NCBI RefSeq assembly: GCF_040712315.1
Contig: NC_134018.1
Coordinates: 18,062,835 to 18,126,834 of the forward strand
Source of the DNA: Castanea sativa
Taxonomy: Eukaryota > Streptophyta > Magnoliopsida > Fagales > Fagaceae
DNA length: 64,000 nucleotides
Direction: 5' to 3'
Under the pieces are notes generated by a model that searched no databases, had not been told where the DNA came from, and saw nothing but the letters and a program-made list of their open reading frames with translations. The number at the start of each line of letters is the position of its first letter. Position 1 is the first letter of the stretch. Of this stretch, positions 47,690 to 58,299 are shown one piece after another. Made by a program: the position numbers and the translations under genes.

Positions 47690-48240
47690 TGATGCTGAAA
47701 TCGTCAGTCAGAATGATCGTCCAGAGAGAGAGTCATCTAAGACAAATCTTGCAAGAGTGAACAAAGGTTGAAAGGTATATGGGTCACCGGTGTAGTGCCT
47801 GTCACAAAGCCTCCGATGATAAAGTCAAATAACAAAGAAAGAGAAAAGAAAGCTTGATAGCAAGATGTGTGAGTATATTATGTAGAAAATCCGTACCTCA
47901 TCAGGTCCTGGGGTGTTGGTATATATACACTTGATTCTCCTTACTAGCTATTGGAGGTGTTTTAATGGTGGTTTCAATGTAGTATATGTAACACCTCTGT
48001 GAGGTGTTAATGACAGGATTTTGTCTCTCCAATGGGAAAGAGATTTATTACTGTTACGTTTCTCCATTGATTGTTAGTGAACGACCTTGTCTTCGTCTAA
48101 CGGACATTATATTGGACGGAGACTAAGGTTACCTTCGTCCATTAACTCTTCTTATGGACAAGGAGATTCTATCAAATGCCATTATGTAACGTCCCATTCT
48201 TCTGTCATTAATATGTAAACAAAATATGTTTTAAATTTTT
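47690..48240 (-). repeat. Probable gypsy (Tat-type) solo LTR or LTR fragment
   Basis: Block order GTAGTGCCTGTCACAAAGCC, TGTGAGTATATTATG, AAATCCGTACC, GGTATATATACAC parallels 21650-21910. Read on minus it has a TATA-like box followed by transcribed-type sequence. Ends are not defined. Confidence 0.4.
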
Positions 48241-50400
48241 AATAGTCAATTCCCTCAACCAAAAAAATAAAAATAAAAATAAAAATTTAATAGTTAAATG
48301 GATTTTTTTTTTGGAATAACAAAGGGTTTGGTCTCAGTGAAAGACATAAATGCTCCTCTTGTTTTTTATTCTTAAAATTTAAAAAGTTCATTTTTCAACC
48401 CAACTATTGAAGAGTTAGTCTATCATCCCTCAACTATTAAAATTGTTTCACTTTTAAGCCTTAAACTTTTACAAAATATCTCTTTTGATCCCTGAACTAT
48501 TGAAAATTTTTTTGTACCCCTATTTTTGTCTCTAAACTATTGAAAAAAAAAATTCTTAACAAATCTTAAGGATGAAAAACGAATTTTTTTTTATAGTCTA
48601 AGGACGAAAAAAAAACTTTTGGTAAAATTTAGGAATCAAAAAAATATTTTACCCCAAAATATTTCTCTTACTTTGTTTAAATAACTCTTTTTGCCACAGA
48701 ATTATTAAAGTCCTTAATATTAAAAATTGGAAAAATACATTTTACTCTCCTTTATTTTGTTTTTATTATTATTTTGGTCCTTATATTCTAAAATGGTCAA
48801 TTACCCTTAATTATTAGAGGAGACCCAATATACCTCTTCCATCCAACTTTGTAAGAGTTTTACCTTAAACAACCCAAATTATTATTATCTATTACAAAAG
48901 GGAAAATTGGAAGCAAAACATGGATTTTAATGTGGTTTGGCCTAAAAGCCTACATTCATAAGTGAAAGTCCTTAATGATTTTTTTTGGTCATTTTACATG
49001 CTTGCCATGTGTCCAAGGTTGATTGAGCTTCTTTGATAACCTAGATTTAATTTGGGGAGCCGAATCCACCACTAATTGCATCCTGTAAAGAATTCTAGTA
49101 CCCTCTCTCTCTAAATAGAATTTTTTTTTTTTTTTATTGATTGAAGAAAAGTGAATACAATGAATAAATAAATCTCTACACTATTGCTATCTATATATAC
49201 AACCTGAACAAGCAAAAGAAATAACTAACTCTGCAATTGGAGGGTCAATTACAAAATATCCTAACCATCAATCCACGTGTACAAGCTGTAACTGTTGCTT
49301 TTATCCACATGGCAGTGCTTCTTCATACGTGTGAATGAAGTGTCCTGGACTTAACAAATTACTCTGAATTTCAGTTGCTTGAACACTGCCCTGTTCTCCA
49401 TTTATGCTCTTAGACGTGCTAGTGGCTTGGGTGCATTCTTCCTTGCTTTCAACACATCCACATAAATTATGCACAACATTAGGGAAGCATCTTGGAGCTT
49501 GGAAAAATAGGGTGTTGGCTAGGAACAAGGGAAAGCATTAGGAATGGTGTGATGGAGGAGAAAGAGGCATTCCTATTCGTCTAATCAGGAACTCTTAAAG
49601 ATGAATGACATATCAATTGTAATGTTTTCCAAAGTCTGAAGAAATATGAGCATGTAAATTAGTGTGAGTTTTGTTAGGGAGTTAATTTGATCTCCCCTTC
49701 ATCTTTTGGATTTCGCTTTACTTTATAATGATATTAATTAGAGTCACTCAAAATGGGGGAAAGTCAATTATGACTGTCTTGAACTGCGTTCATCCTTAAA
49801 AGGATGAACTGCTACTTGTTTTTCTTCATGAATGGAAGCCTGGTTGACTAAACTCCATTAAAAATGCTTCCCCGAAGGAAAAACTCCCTCCCTAACTTGC
49901 TGAATTTAATGGTGATTGTTCTCATTTAAATGAGAATGTGCCGTGCGTTGGGTAAAACTAATTATACAGCAAACATATTTCTATTTTCAGAAGCCCCTTT
50001 ATGCACACATGTATGAGTGGGTCCAATGTTACCAAATAAAAAAAAGTACGGGTGGGTCCATGTAAATACAGTGGGTCCTTGACCTTGAGCGGTGCTGAGT
50101 TTTTACTAATATCTTGGGCTGATTTTTCTGAGCTTAATTCAGCCATCCTCCACAACCACATGTTATTTGGACCAACACATGGACCATGTTATCGGCCTTT
50201 ACATAGGTTGACCCCAAATGTTTTTTGGTCAGCCATTGAGACTAAGCCCATGGGTTGTTGGTTTGAGCATTTGTGGGCCCAAGCAATTTTGAGTGTCATA
50301 CGGACCAAACTAAAACCCGCCAATTGACCAAAAACTTCATACATAATTCTTCGTTTGAATCAAATTCTTTTCCTTTCGATTTGCACCTCTTAAGGGTGCA
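48241..50400. other. Unassigned part of duplicated copy 2
   Basis: 48330-48660 contains partly complementary halves (TTGATCCCTGAACTATTG, TCTAAACTATTG against TAGTCTAAGGACGAAA, TTTAGGAATCAAAA), a decayed foldback element. 49110-49530 looks like a minus-strand LTR edge (AAGTGAATACAATGAATAAA, CACTATTGCTATCTATATA) without a partner. No gene supported; the ORF at 49301-49528 is not recognised. Confidence 0.4.
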
Positions 50401-50655
50401 CAACAAATTTTGTGAAAAATTAATAGTGACAAATCTTGTGAGAACCGATGATCCTCATCAAGAGACATAATTTTAGACAAAATTTAACTTTACTAAGTAG
50501 AGGTGGGCAATTGGGCAAAGAGTACCAAATCCAACCATTCATAAATAGTTCTTTGAAAAATACATCTGTAATAATAAATTAAGATTTTTTTTTTTTTTTA
50601 AATATTTGAAAGTCTGAGAAGATTCATTGATGATATAAAATGATTTAGACCTCAC
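50401..50655. repeat. Duplicated segment copy 2, right part
   Basis: Counterpart of 19470-19722, interrupted by CACTA-2 and resuming at 52891. Confidence 0.82.
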
Positions 50656-50675
50656 AGGTATTACAAAAAACTGGA

Positions 50676-50835
50676 CCTATAGTGGCGTTTGTAAACGCCA
50701 CTATTGTACCGCAATTATAGACATATAGTAGCGTTTATGGAGAAACGCCACTATAGGTATGCCCTATAGTGGCGTTTGCAATTTTTTTATTTTTTAAAAA
50801 GGCTATAGTAGCGTTTGGGAACGCCACTATAGCCC
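50676..50835. repeat. CACTA-2 left subterminal hairpin array
   Basis: Units are perfect or near-perfect inverted repeats such as TAGTGGCGTTTG and inverted CAAACGCCACTA placed back to back (50679-50705, 50729-50756, 50806-50834). Each could form a stem of about 12 bp. Confidence 0.85.
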
Positions 50836-51716
50836 AAAAACCAACAAAAAAATATCTGATTATCGAAAATTTTAATTTTCGGTAATCAAAAGTTTTTTTT
50901 TATTGAATTAAAATTGTAATTAAATCAAAAGATTAAAAAAAACATAAATAAAACAAAATACAAACAACACTATAGCCTAGCAAATTCAAAATGAAACACA
51001 AACCCACCTAAAAAAAATTCAAAATCAAACATGTACAACATGCTCACATCTAAAAATTAAAAAAAAAAAAAAAAAATAGCAACTCCACCCCAACACATTC
51101 AGCCACCATAGACCAACCTGCAAAAAGAAAACATCAAATATATTTTGAATTTTTCACTACTTTCTTGGTTCCATTAACATAGATATTATTACATTTGAGA
51201 TTTCTAAACCTATCAGTAATAAAAAGCTAAAGAATTCACAAAAATTAATAAAAAATCTCAGAGATCACCCATGAAGCAAAGTTGACAGCAGACAAGGAAT
51301 AGACCAAAACTATTATCAAAAATGGAATAGACCAAAGCAAAAATTAAATTCTTTTTATAAAAAAAATACTTACTTGCAACTATACAACCAATGGCATCAA
51401 ACATAATAGCACTCCTTCTTCAATTACAAATCCCATAACGGTAGCACTATTTAAAAATTTGAACAAAATTAACTACTTACAACACCATCTTCAAATCCAA
51501 AACCCACTAATATTAACACCACCACAAATGAAATAGGGAAAATAAAATCAAATAGGAGAGAAAGAGAAAATAATAAATCCATACGTGTAGTGAAAGAAGA
51601 GTGAAAGAAGGAAAAAAAAGAAATAGAAAAGAAGAAAGATGGAACGTGAGACAAGATATTGATACGGTGAGTGGAGGTAGTAGGGGTTACGTGGGTTTTG
51701 AATTTTTTTAATTTTA

Positions 51717-51832
51717 AATGATATGTTTATAACATTTTCACAATATTTTTACAATAAATTTTAAGTGGTAGGTTGTTGCTTGTTATTATTGTTTGGATAA
51801 AAATATTGTAAAAATGTTGTGAACATAACACA

Positions 51833-51836
<4 letters not shown>
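51717..51836. mobile_element. Foldback MITE in CACTA-2 (first)
   Basis: ATGATATGTTTATAACATTT / TTCACAATATTTTTACAAT at the left and inverted AATATTGTAAAAATGTTGTG at the right, around GTGGTAGGTTGTT. It belongs to a family with the next entry. Confidence 0.6.
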
Positions 51837-51881
<45 letters not shown>

Positions 51882-51896
51882 TATATTTAAATAGGA

Positions 51897-52068
51897 AAAT
51901 GATATGTTCACAACATTTTTACAACAAATCTTAAGTAGTAGATTGTTATTATTGGGGTAAAAAAGTAATCTTAGTGTTAAATTCAAATTTGAACCAATAA
52001 CAATTAACCACTTATGATTTGTTGGAAAATATTATAAAAATTTTGTAGACATAGCATCTTTCATTTAA
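51897..52068. mobile_element. Foldback MITE in CACTA-2 (second)
   Basis: AATGATATGTTCACAACATT at the left and inverted ATTTTGTAGACATAGCATC at the right, with complementary inner parts (TACAACAAATCTTAAGTAGT / CCACTTATGATTTGTTG). About 170 bp, non-coding, a common plant MITE layout. Confidence 0.7.
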
Positions 52069-52095
52069 ATATAAATATATAATAATATATACATT

Positions 52096-52145
<50 letters not shown>

Positions 52146-52394
52146 GAATATTCTAGGCATATTCCTAAAATATGTCATTCTTAATCTGATGAATGCCGAA
52201 TCAATTTGGATTTGGTTTTTTTTTTTTTTAAGGAATAGTTTGGAATATGCCATAGAATATTCTATGGCATATTCCTAAAACATGACACAGCTTTCTCTTG
52301 CGGATTGGGTATATATATATATCTTTAAGAACCTATAGTGTATAGGTCCCCTGACCAAAAGATTCCAACCAAAAACAATAAAAATAAAAAAAGT

Positions 52395-52880
52395 GCCTAC
52401 AGTGTCGTTTGAGAAACGCCACTATAGGTCCCTGACCAAAAGATCCCAACCAAAAAAATAAAAAAGTGCCTATGGTGGCGTTTTCCAAACGCCACTATAG
52501 GCCCTCCTAAAGAACCCAACCCAATAAATAAATAAATAAATAAAAAGTGTCTATAGTGGCAGTTTGGCCTATAGTGGCAGTTGTCAAACGCCACTATAGG
52601 TCCACTTACCAAAAGAACCCAACCCAAAAAAAAATAAAAAACTAAAAAAAAGTGTCTACAGTGGCGTTTGAAAAACGCCACAATAGGCCTTTTTTCCTAT
52701 AGCCCTTATTAAAAAAAGTCCAACCGAAAAAATAAAATAAAAAGTGCCTATAGTGGCGTTTGTCAAACGCCACTATAGGTTCTTGTAAGACCAGGACTTA
52801 TAGTGGCATTTTAAAAACGCTACTATAGGCCATTGGAAACGCCACTATAAGACTCCCTAAACACCACTATAGGCCCAGTT
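52395..52880. repeat. CACTA-2 right subterminal hairpin array
   Basis: At least six units of CTA(T/C)AGTGGCGTTTG...AAACGCCACTATAGG separated by AT-rich spacers of 30-60 bp rich in AAAATAAA. The long minus ORF 52397-52681 arises from the array and is not a gene. Confidence 0.85.
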
Positions 52881-52893
52881 TTTTGTAGTGAGG

Positions 52894-53062
52894 GTTGGTG
52901 TTAAACTTTCTAGTAACAATAAAAAAAAAAAAAGTTTTAGAGAGTAAGGGAAGCTAGGAACGGAATTGGTAGGGAGAGAAACATGTACTTAATGAGGAAT
53001 TGGTAAGGAAGTTTTATGATGGTAATGTTGATTATACTTGTCTCAATTGAGAGAGACATGTT
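52894..53062 (+). pseudogene. Decayed copy of the cysteine-rich peptide gene
   Basis: Aligned with 19725-19850: AGTTTTAGAGAGTAAGGGAA corresponds to AGTTTTAGAGAGTAATGGAA, so the start ATG has become AGG. GATGGTAATGTTGATTATAC matches the signal-peptide region. Similarity fades after ATTGAGAGAGACATG, and the cysteine-rich part is not found. Confidence 0.6.
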
Positions 53063-54113
53063 TGTACGATCTCAAAATCAAGTTAATATTAAATATTTTA
53101 TAGATGATATAGTTGATTGATTTTTTATAATAATAAAATTTTTTCAAGCATGGATGATATAAGAAGAGAATGTAGTTCAATGAGAGTTTCTCAAAATTCA
53201 CATCCAATAAAAAAAAAATCATTTAGTAGTGTCACATTCCTTTTTTTTTTTTTTTTAACATCAATTGTATAATAAAAACCCATCTATATATTATTTCAAG
53301 AAAAAAGTATGGCTCCAACCATATTTGGAGTTATCTTTTAATTTTCCGTGGCAATAGAAGATATCATCATTGTGTAATTTTAATACATGACTTAGTTAAT
53401 GCGTCATGTGACTTACATATGGATAGTCATATAAATTACCATATGATGAGTTAGAAAAGATAGCTCCAAACATTTTTAAAACTTAGCATCTTTTACAATT
53501 TGAGTTAGTCTATAAGATATAGTTATATATATGAATATGAGTGTGTGTGTGTGTTCACATGATATATTTGAAACTATGGTATCTACTCCTTAATAGTTTT
53601 TTTTTTTTTTTTTTTTTATCAAACTAATATACTAATTGGTTTTTAGTGTAGGCGAGATTTGAAAAAATCTTTTATCTGAAAATATATAATTTTACTACTT
53701 TTTTTTATGAATACTTAGTATTAATACACATACGCGAAGAGGGGAGATGGTTTTTTTTTTAAATAATTTTACTACTTGAAATAACTGAATCCTATTCCTG
53801 TAGTATAAAACAAATTCTAGTGTGCATTGATTTTGCAAAAACGTCATTAAAATTAGATGATAAACTTGGAAAAAAGCCAAAACATGACCCAATATTGTTT
53901 TGCAAAGTGGCATGCTAAATGCTTTATATACCTAAAGAATTTTCAAGATCGCGACTCATACTATCGTTGTTTACAAGCCAGTGAAGAGACATTGCAAATT
54001 TATTCTCTTAGACGTTGTTTATGATTGTACATTTTGTTGCGCGGAGGCCATACATAACAATAATAGATTTGGTACGAACTTCTTTCTCTCTCATTTCGTA
54101 CTATATATGTTTA
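53063..54113. other. Unassigned AT-rich stretch
   Basis: Poly-T runs (53238-53258, 53601-53620) and no ORF I can support. Confidence 0.4.
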
Positions 54114-55739
54114 TTCATGTAAAGGAATAAATACACTTTTAGTCCTTATATTTTGGTTTTTTTTCTATTTTGGTCCCTACATTTTTATTTTACCATTTTT
54201 AATCCTTAAACCAATTAACGCGTTCTATTTTGGTCTTTACCGTCACTAACTTAATGGACAAATCCTACCTGGCAAACGGAGTGCATTATTTGCACAAAAA
54301 ATACTGACATGTCTATTAAAATAATATTAAAAAAATGCTACTTCAACATCCACGTTAGCCTCCACGTCAGCATCTAATTTATAAAATTAAATTTATCAAT
54401 TTAAAAATTTTAAAAAAATTATAAAAACAAAAAAGGATGGAATTTAGATCTATTACTCTAAAAAAAAAAGAATTTAGATCTGTTTTGTTGGGGCTGAAAC
54501 GAACGCATGAGACCCAGTCCTGGTGCGCCTCGAGGTCAGAGATAGTGAACTTACATTCTCCGAGGGTGTTCCAGAGCTTGATCGTGCGGTCCAAGGAAGT
54601 CGAGACGATCTGACGATTGTCGATTGAGAAAGCGACGGAGAGGACATCTATGGTGTGGCCGAAGAAGCGGTGGGCGGAGGCGTTGGCTTGGAGGTCCTAG
54701 AGGCGAAGCTTACCATCCTAGGAGCCGGAGAGAGCGAACTGGCCGTCGAATGAGAGAACCACGTCTTTGACAAAGTGGGAGTGGCCCATTAGCCTACGGC
54801 AAGGGACAACGTAGGTCTTGTCTTCCTTGGTGAGGTTCCAGAGGCTGATGGATTTGTCGTGCGAGGCAGTGACGATGATGTCACTATTGTCGGTGCACAT
54901 AGTGGGCGATCGATTTCTCTCATCTCCGATGAAATCTGCTCCCACAAGTGCTTGTATTTCTCATCTCACTCTCTCTTTATCTGGGTTGAGTCTGCTGTAT
55001 TTCTTTTGGATTTTTCATAAATTTGAAAAGGGATAATATAGGTTTGTGAAAGGAAATTTTTTAGATCTAGGTGGCGGTGGTCAGCTGGGCTCACAGGTGG
55101 TGGATAGATCTGGATTTTTTGGCCATTAGTGGGGTTTGAAGGTTGTGGATCGGTGGAGGATTTTCTTGGTCTATTGTTGTGTTTGGTTGAGTTTTGATGT
55201 TGGTGTTTGGTTGGTTGGGTTCGGTAGAGATGTTTTAGTGTTTTGGTTGAGATGTGTTTTGGTATTTTTGTGATTGTTGGGTTTTGGTCTTATTTGAAGA
55301 TTGGTGAGTGTTTTGCATGTTTGGTTGCTAAGAAAATGCAAGAATAGAAACAAAAATATTGATTTTTATAATTTTCTAGGCAACAAGTTATTTGAGGAAG
55401 AAGATGAACCATTCTGGGGAAGAGAGGAAGAACATGAACCATTCTGGGCTTGATTTTTTGTTTTTAATTTTTTTCTTTTAGTTAAAATTAATAAATTAAT
55501 TTTTTTTTAATTTAGATTCTGACGTGGCAATTTTTTAATGCCAAAATAGATTTTTTAATTATTATTTTACTGTGCCGTCAGCCACGTCAGCATTTTCTGT
55601 TAATTGGGTGACGATAAGGACTTAAATGTCACGCGTTAATTAGTTTAAGGACTAAAAGTGGTAAAAATGAAATATAGAGACCAAAATAGAAATCGGGTCA
55701 AAATGTAAGGACTAAAAGTGTATTTACGCCTTCATGTAT
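54114..55739. mobile_element. MULE-2, Pack-MULE carrying a RACK1 fragment
   Basis: The terminal inverted repeats belong to the same family as MULE-1: left GGAATAAATACACTTTTAG (from about 54124), right inverted CTAAAAGTGTATTTACGCC (to 55730), with shared AACCAATTAACGCGT and GACGTGGCA-type blocks. The flanking 9-mers TTCATGTAA and TTCATGTAT agree at 8 of 9. About 1.6 kb, no transposase. The interior contains a GC-rich host gene fragment (next entry), which makes it a Pack-MULE. Confidence 0.82.
54478..54945 (-). pseudogene. RACK1: RACK1 (WD40 scaffold protein) gene fragment in MULE-2
   Basis: On minus one frame runs through most of the first half of RACK1: [20 protein letters not shown] (repeat 1), [20 protein letters not shown] (repeat 2), [20 protein letters not shown] and [18 protein letters not shown] (repeat 3), [13 protein letters not shown] (repeat 4 start). 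Two in-frame TAG codons, at 54718-54720 and 54697-54699, sit where the family has Trp. The match ends right after SPN, where I recall plant RACK1 genes having an intron, which suggests capture of genomic exon 1. RACK1 is a ribosome-associated scaffold, about 320-330 residues; roughly 150 are represented here. It is not expected to make a functional protein. Confidence 0.88.
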
Positions 55740-55969
55740 ATTGTTAAGTTGTAATATTTTTTCTTTGTTGTTTGTTGGCTTTATTCTATGCCAATTTCTT
55801 TGCAATTACATACATAATTGCGAGGTAATGTCAAGAACAGGCAATGTGTGAGTTCACATGTGAGTTGCACATGGCCTTTCAAAATTTTATTCCAGTTGGG
55901 TAACTTGTGAGATGGGTTGTCCTATGAGTGGCCTTTTACTATAGACAATTTTGTTATCTTAAATCACAT

Positions 55970-56545
55970 GTTATTACTAGTGGTGGCAAAATCTGACACA
56001 ACCCGCAAACCCGACCCAACTAACCCATTTATAAACAGGTCATAGGTTGAAGTTAAACTAGTTCGGGTCATATTCGGGTTGACATGGCTAACCCGTTTAA
56101 TAAACGGGTCGGGTTTGTGTTCAGCATGCGAACCAGTCTAACCCGTTTGACCCATTTAGCTTATAAAGTTATTAGTTATCTTGATATTATTACTTAATTT
56201 ATGGTTATTTTTATATGTTTATTACTATATTTATAGTTGTAATTGTATTTTAATTTTATATACATGAGAATCGATAAAAGATTATATTGGTTTAGTATGA
56301 CTTATTAATTAAATAGATTATAAAATGGGTCATTTGTATTGATTTTTACATAACTTGTTAATTAAACGAGTTAAACGTATTGGGTCGAGTTGACCTATTT
56401 AATAAACAGATCGTGTTCGGGTTGAGGATTCTTAACATGTTTAGTAAATAGGTCGGGTTTAGGTCAACCCATATATCCGAATACTCATAACTCGACATGA
56501 CATGAATCCGACCTGCGAACACGAATCGCCACCCCTAGTTATAAC
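55970..56545. mobile_element. hAT-type MITE with 8-bp TSD
   Basis: The element is 55978-56537 (560 bp). It starts TAGTGGTGGCAAAATC and ends ATCGCCACCCCTA. The flanking 8-mers GTTATTAC and GTTATAAC agree at 7 of 8. The subterminal parts are full of AACCCG / CGGGTT words (AACCCGACCC, AAACGGGTCGGGTTTG), typical of one plant hAT MITE group. No coding capacity. Confidence 0.82.
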
Positions 56546-57164
56546 CTTTTATTCCCACTATATACATCCTCATTCCCCATGAAATTAAAACATAGAAAAA
56601 CCCACATGAGAGTTGAAAGAATTGAGCCTTTCATTGAGGAGCCTAACACCATTAATTCTCTACTCTCTTCCCCCTCGCCATTGCCAGATCCTTTAAGAGG
56701 AGATTAACCTAATCACAAACTTCACCTTATACCTGAGAGTTGTGAGTGCTTTGGTTGCTAGGAAACATTGGAGCCTACCCATTTTCAACCATGGAGTCTT
56801 GAGGGTGCAATTGGGCTTGATTATGAGATCTAGAAAGCTAGCTGAAGACAAGACTCTAAGTAATCTGTTAATAGTTGGAGCTTTGAGGGCTCAAATACAT
56901 TGGATAACTAAGGTGTGGAGGACCTTTGTGTTTTCTTAATTCTTGTACTCCAATTTATTTGCTAGTCGATTATTTTTGGCTTGGAGAGCCACGAAGAGGT
57001 TTTTACTCCGACTCTTCGATTTTCCTTTTCAATAACACATCAAGTGTTATCTTTGGTTTACATCATCTTTATTTTCTGTTATTTACATTAATTTTCTTGC
57101 TCAATGAACTCAACTTTAATTAAATTTGGGGGTCTAAATTGACACCTAATTAATTAGGTATACA

Positions 57165-57170
<6 letters not shown>
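56546..57170. other. Unassigned; possible LTR remnant
   Basis: GAGAGTTGTGAGTGC, GGCTTGGAGAGCCACGAAGA, GGTTTTTACTCCGACTC and a T-rich tail resemble the R/U5 of a plant LTR, but there is no partner LTR or PBS. The frame at 56742-56939 is not recognised. Confidence 0.35.

Positions 57171-57229
<59 letters not shown>
57171..57229 (+). repeat. (CA)n then (TA)n microsatellite
   Basis: About 20 CA dinucleotides followed by a shorter TA run. Confidence 0.95.
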
Positions 57230-57269
57230 GTATGTATAATTGTATATATATTAGTAGAAATAATTAGTA

Positions 57270-57540
57270 TTTTTTTTGAGAAACACACACACAAGGGAGA
57301 GGGAAAGGGATTCTAAAATAATGGCACACCACAACTCCACTCAAAAGCCATGGTAACTTTTAAGGGAATGTGAGGCAAGTTATACTACACAAAACACACT
57401 CTCTTAAGCAATGTGGGACAATTACCCTTTTTTTTAGAAACAAACACACACACATACACACACAAGAGAAAGGGAAAGGAGTTCTAATACAAAAGCGCAC
57501 TACAACTCCACTGAATATATCTCTGAATTAACTTTTAGAA
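57270..57540 (-). repeat. Poly(A)-ended dispersed repeat, reverse copies
   Basis: Two adjacent partial copies (TTTTTTTTGAGAAACACACAC ... GGGAAAGGGATTCTA and TTTTTTAGAAACAAACACAC ... GGGAAAGGAGTTCTA) match in reverse the 46070-46395 repeat end. AGCAATGTGGGACAATT corresponds to TTGTCCCACATTTGG at about 46216. Confidence 0.5.
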
Positions 57541-57966
57541 AAAAGTTTCTTTAGTTTACTATGTAAATTGAGATTCAAATAAGCACATGTATTTATATCT
57601 GATCATATGACTTATTTAATCATGTGACTTGTATAGATGTCTTAATAAACCATCTAGAAAAATATATGAGGATGCACATTGCGATTCAAAAGGATGTAAG
57701 TTACCAATTAAATTTTAACAATAAAAATCTACCGAACAATTTGTTGCCACCACAACAGTATTGATAGAATTGAAGAAAATTGATTAAGTATTTTATAAAA
57801 GGTCACTCTACAAGATTTAATCAAAATTTTTCGAAATTATTTTATGAAATGTCACATTGTTTTCTACTAGTCTGACGGCTAGTAGGCAACAATTTCAATT
57901 TGAGACAATTAAATACAACCCTTCAAGTTAGGGGATGCAAAGATCTCCCCACGATGGGAAGGGGAG

Positions 57967-58155
57967 ATGAGAGAAATGAAGGCCAATTTTAATGGAGTAA
58001 TGGAGGAATTGAAAGGAAGAGCACCGATCTCAACAGATGACTATGTCAAAAGAATTACTGAGCCTCTAAGCAAGGGTAAAATAATTTTTCCCGAAGAAAT
58101 GGTATATCGTCCTTCACTTGCTCCAAGTCTTCCTCCATCTACTCTTACTCCTTGA
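57967..58155 (+). pseudogene. Gypsy gag fragment
   Basis: MREMKANFNGVMEELKGRAP followed by STDDYVKRITEPLSKG resembles the start of a Tat/gypsy gag (the 'TDSPFT' region). The frame ends at 58155. The following 100 bp (58160-58290) reads better on the minus strand as a coiled-coil piece (QNFEVRTMDAEDVLQIYAAK), so two fragments are joined head to head. Confidence 0.4.
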
Positions 58156-58299
58156 GAGCCTTCCCTAACTCCTCTTCAAGCTCTTAATTCTCGAACCTTG
58201 GCGGCATAAATTTGAAGAACATCCTCAGCATCCATTGTTCTCACCTCAAAATTTTGACAAGCTTCCTCTTCACCTCCCTAAACAAGGCGTCAAATTTAC

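Larger units (their letters stand above)
50656..52893. mobile_element. CACTA-2, non-autonomous CACTA transposon with hairpin subterminal repeats
   Basis: The element is 50659-52890 (2232 bp) with AGG at both flanks (50656-50658, 52891-52893). The right end GGCCCAGTTTTTTGTAGTG is canonical. The left end TATTACAAAAAACTGGACC differs from CACTACAAAAAA by two C-to-T changes. The empty site in copy 1 is at 19723-19725. No transposase is readable. The interior holds two AT-rich foldback MITEs. Confidence 0.9.

Noticed and set aside
52397..52681. 94-codon ORF rich in His and Phe
   Set aside because: Arises from the CACTA-2 subterminal hairpin units and their T-rich spacers.
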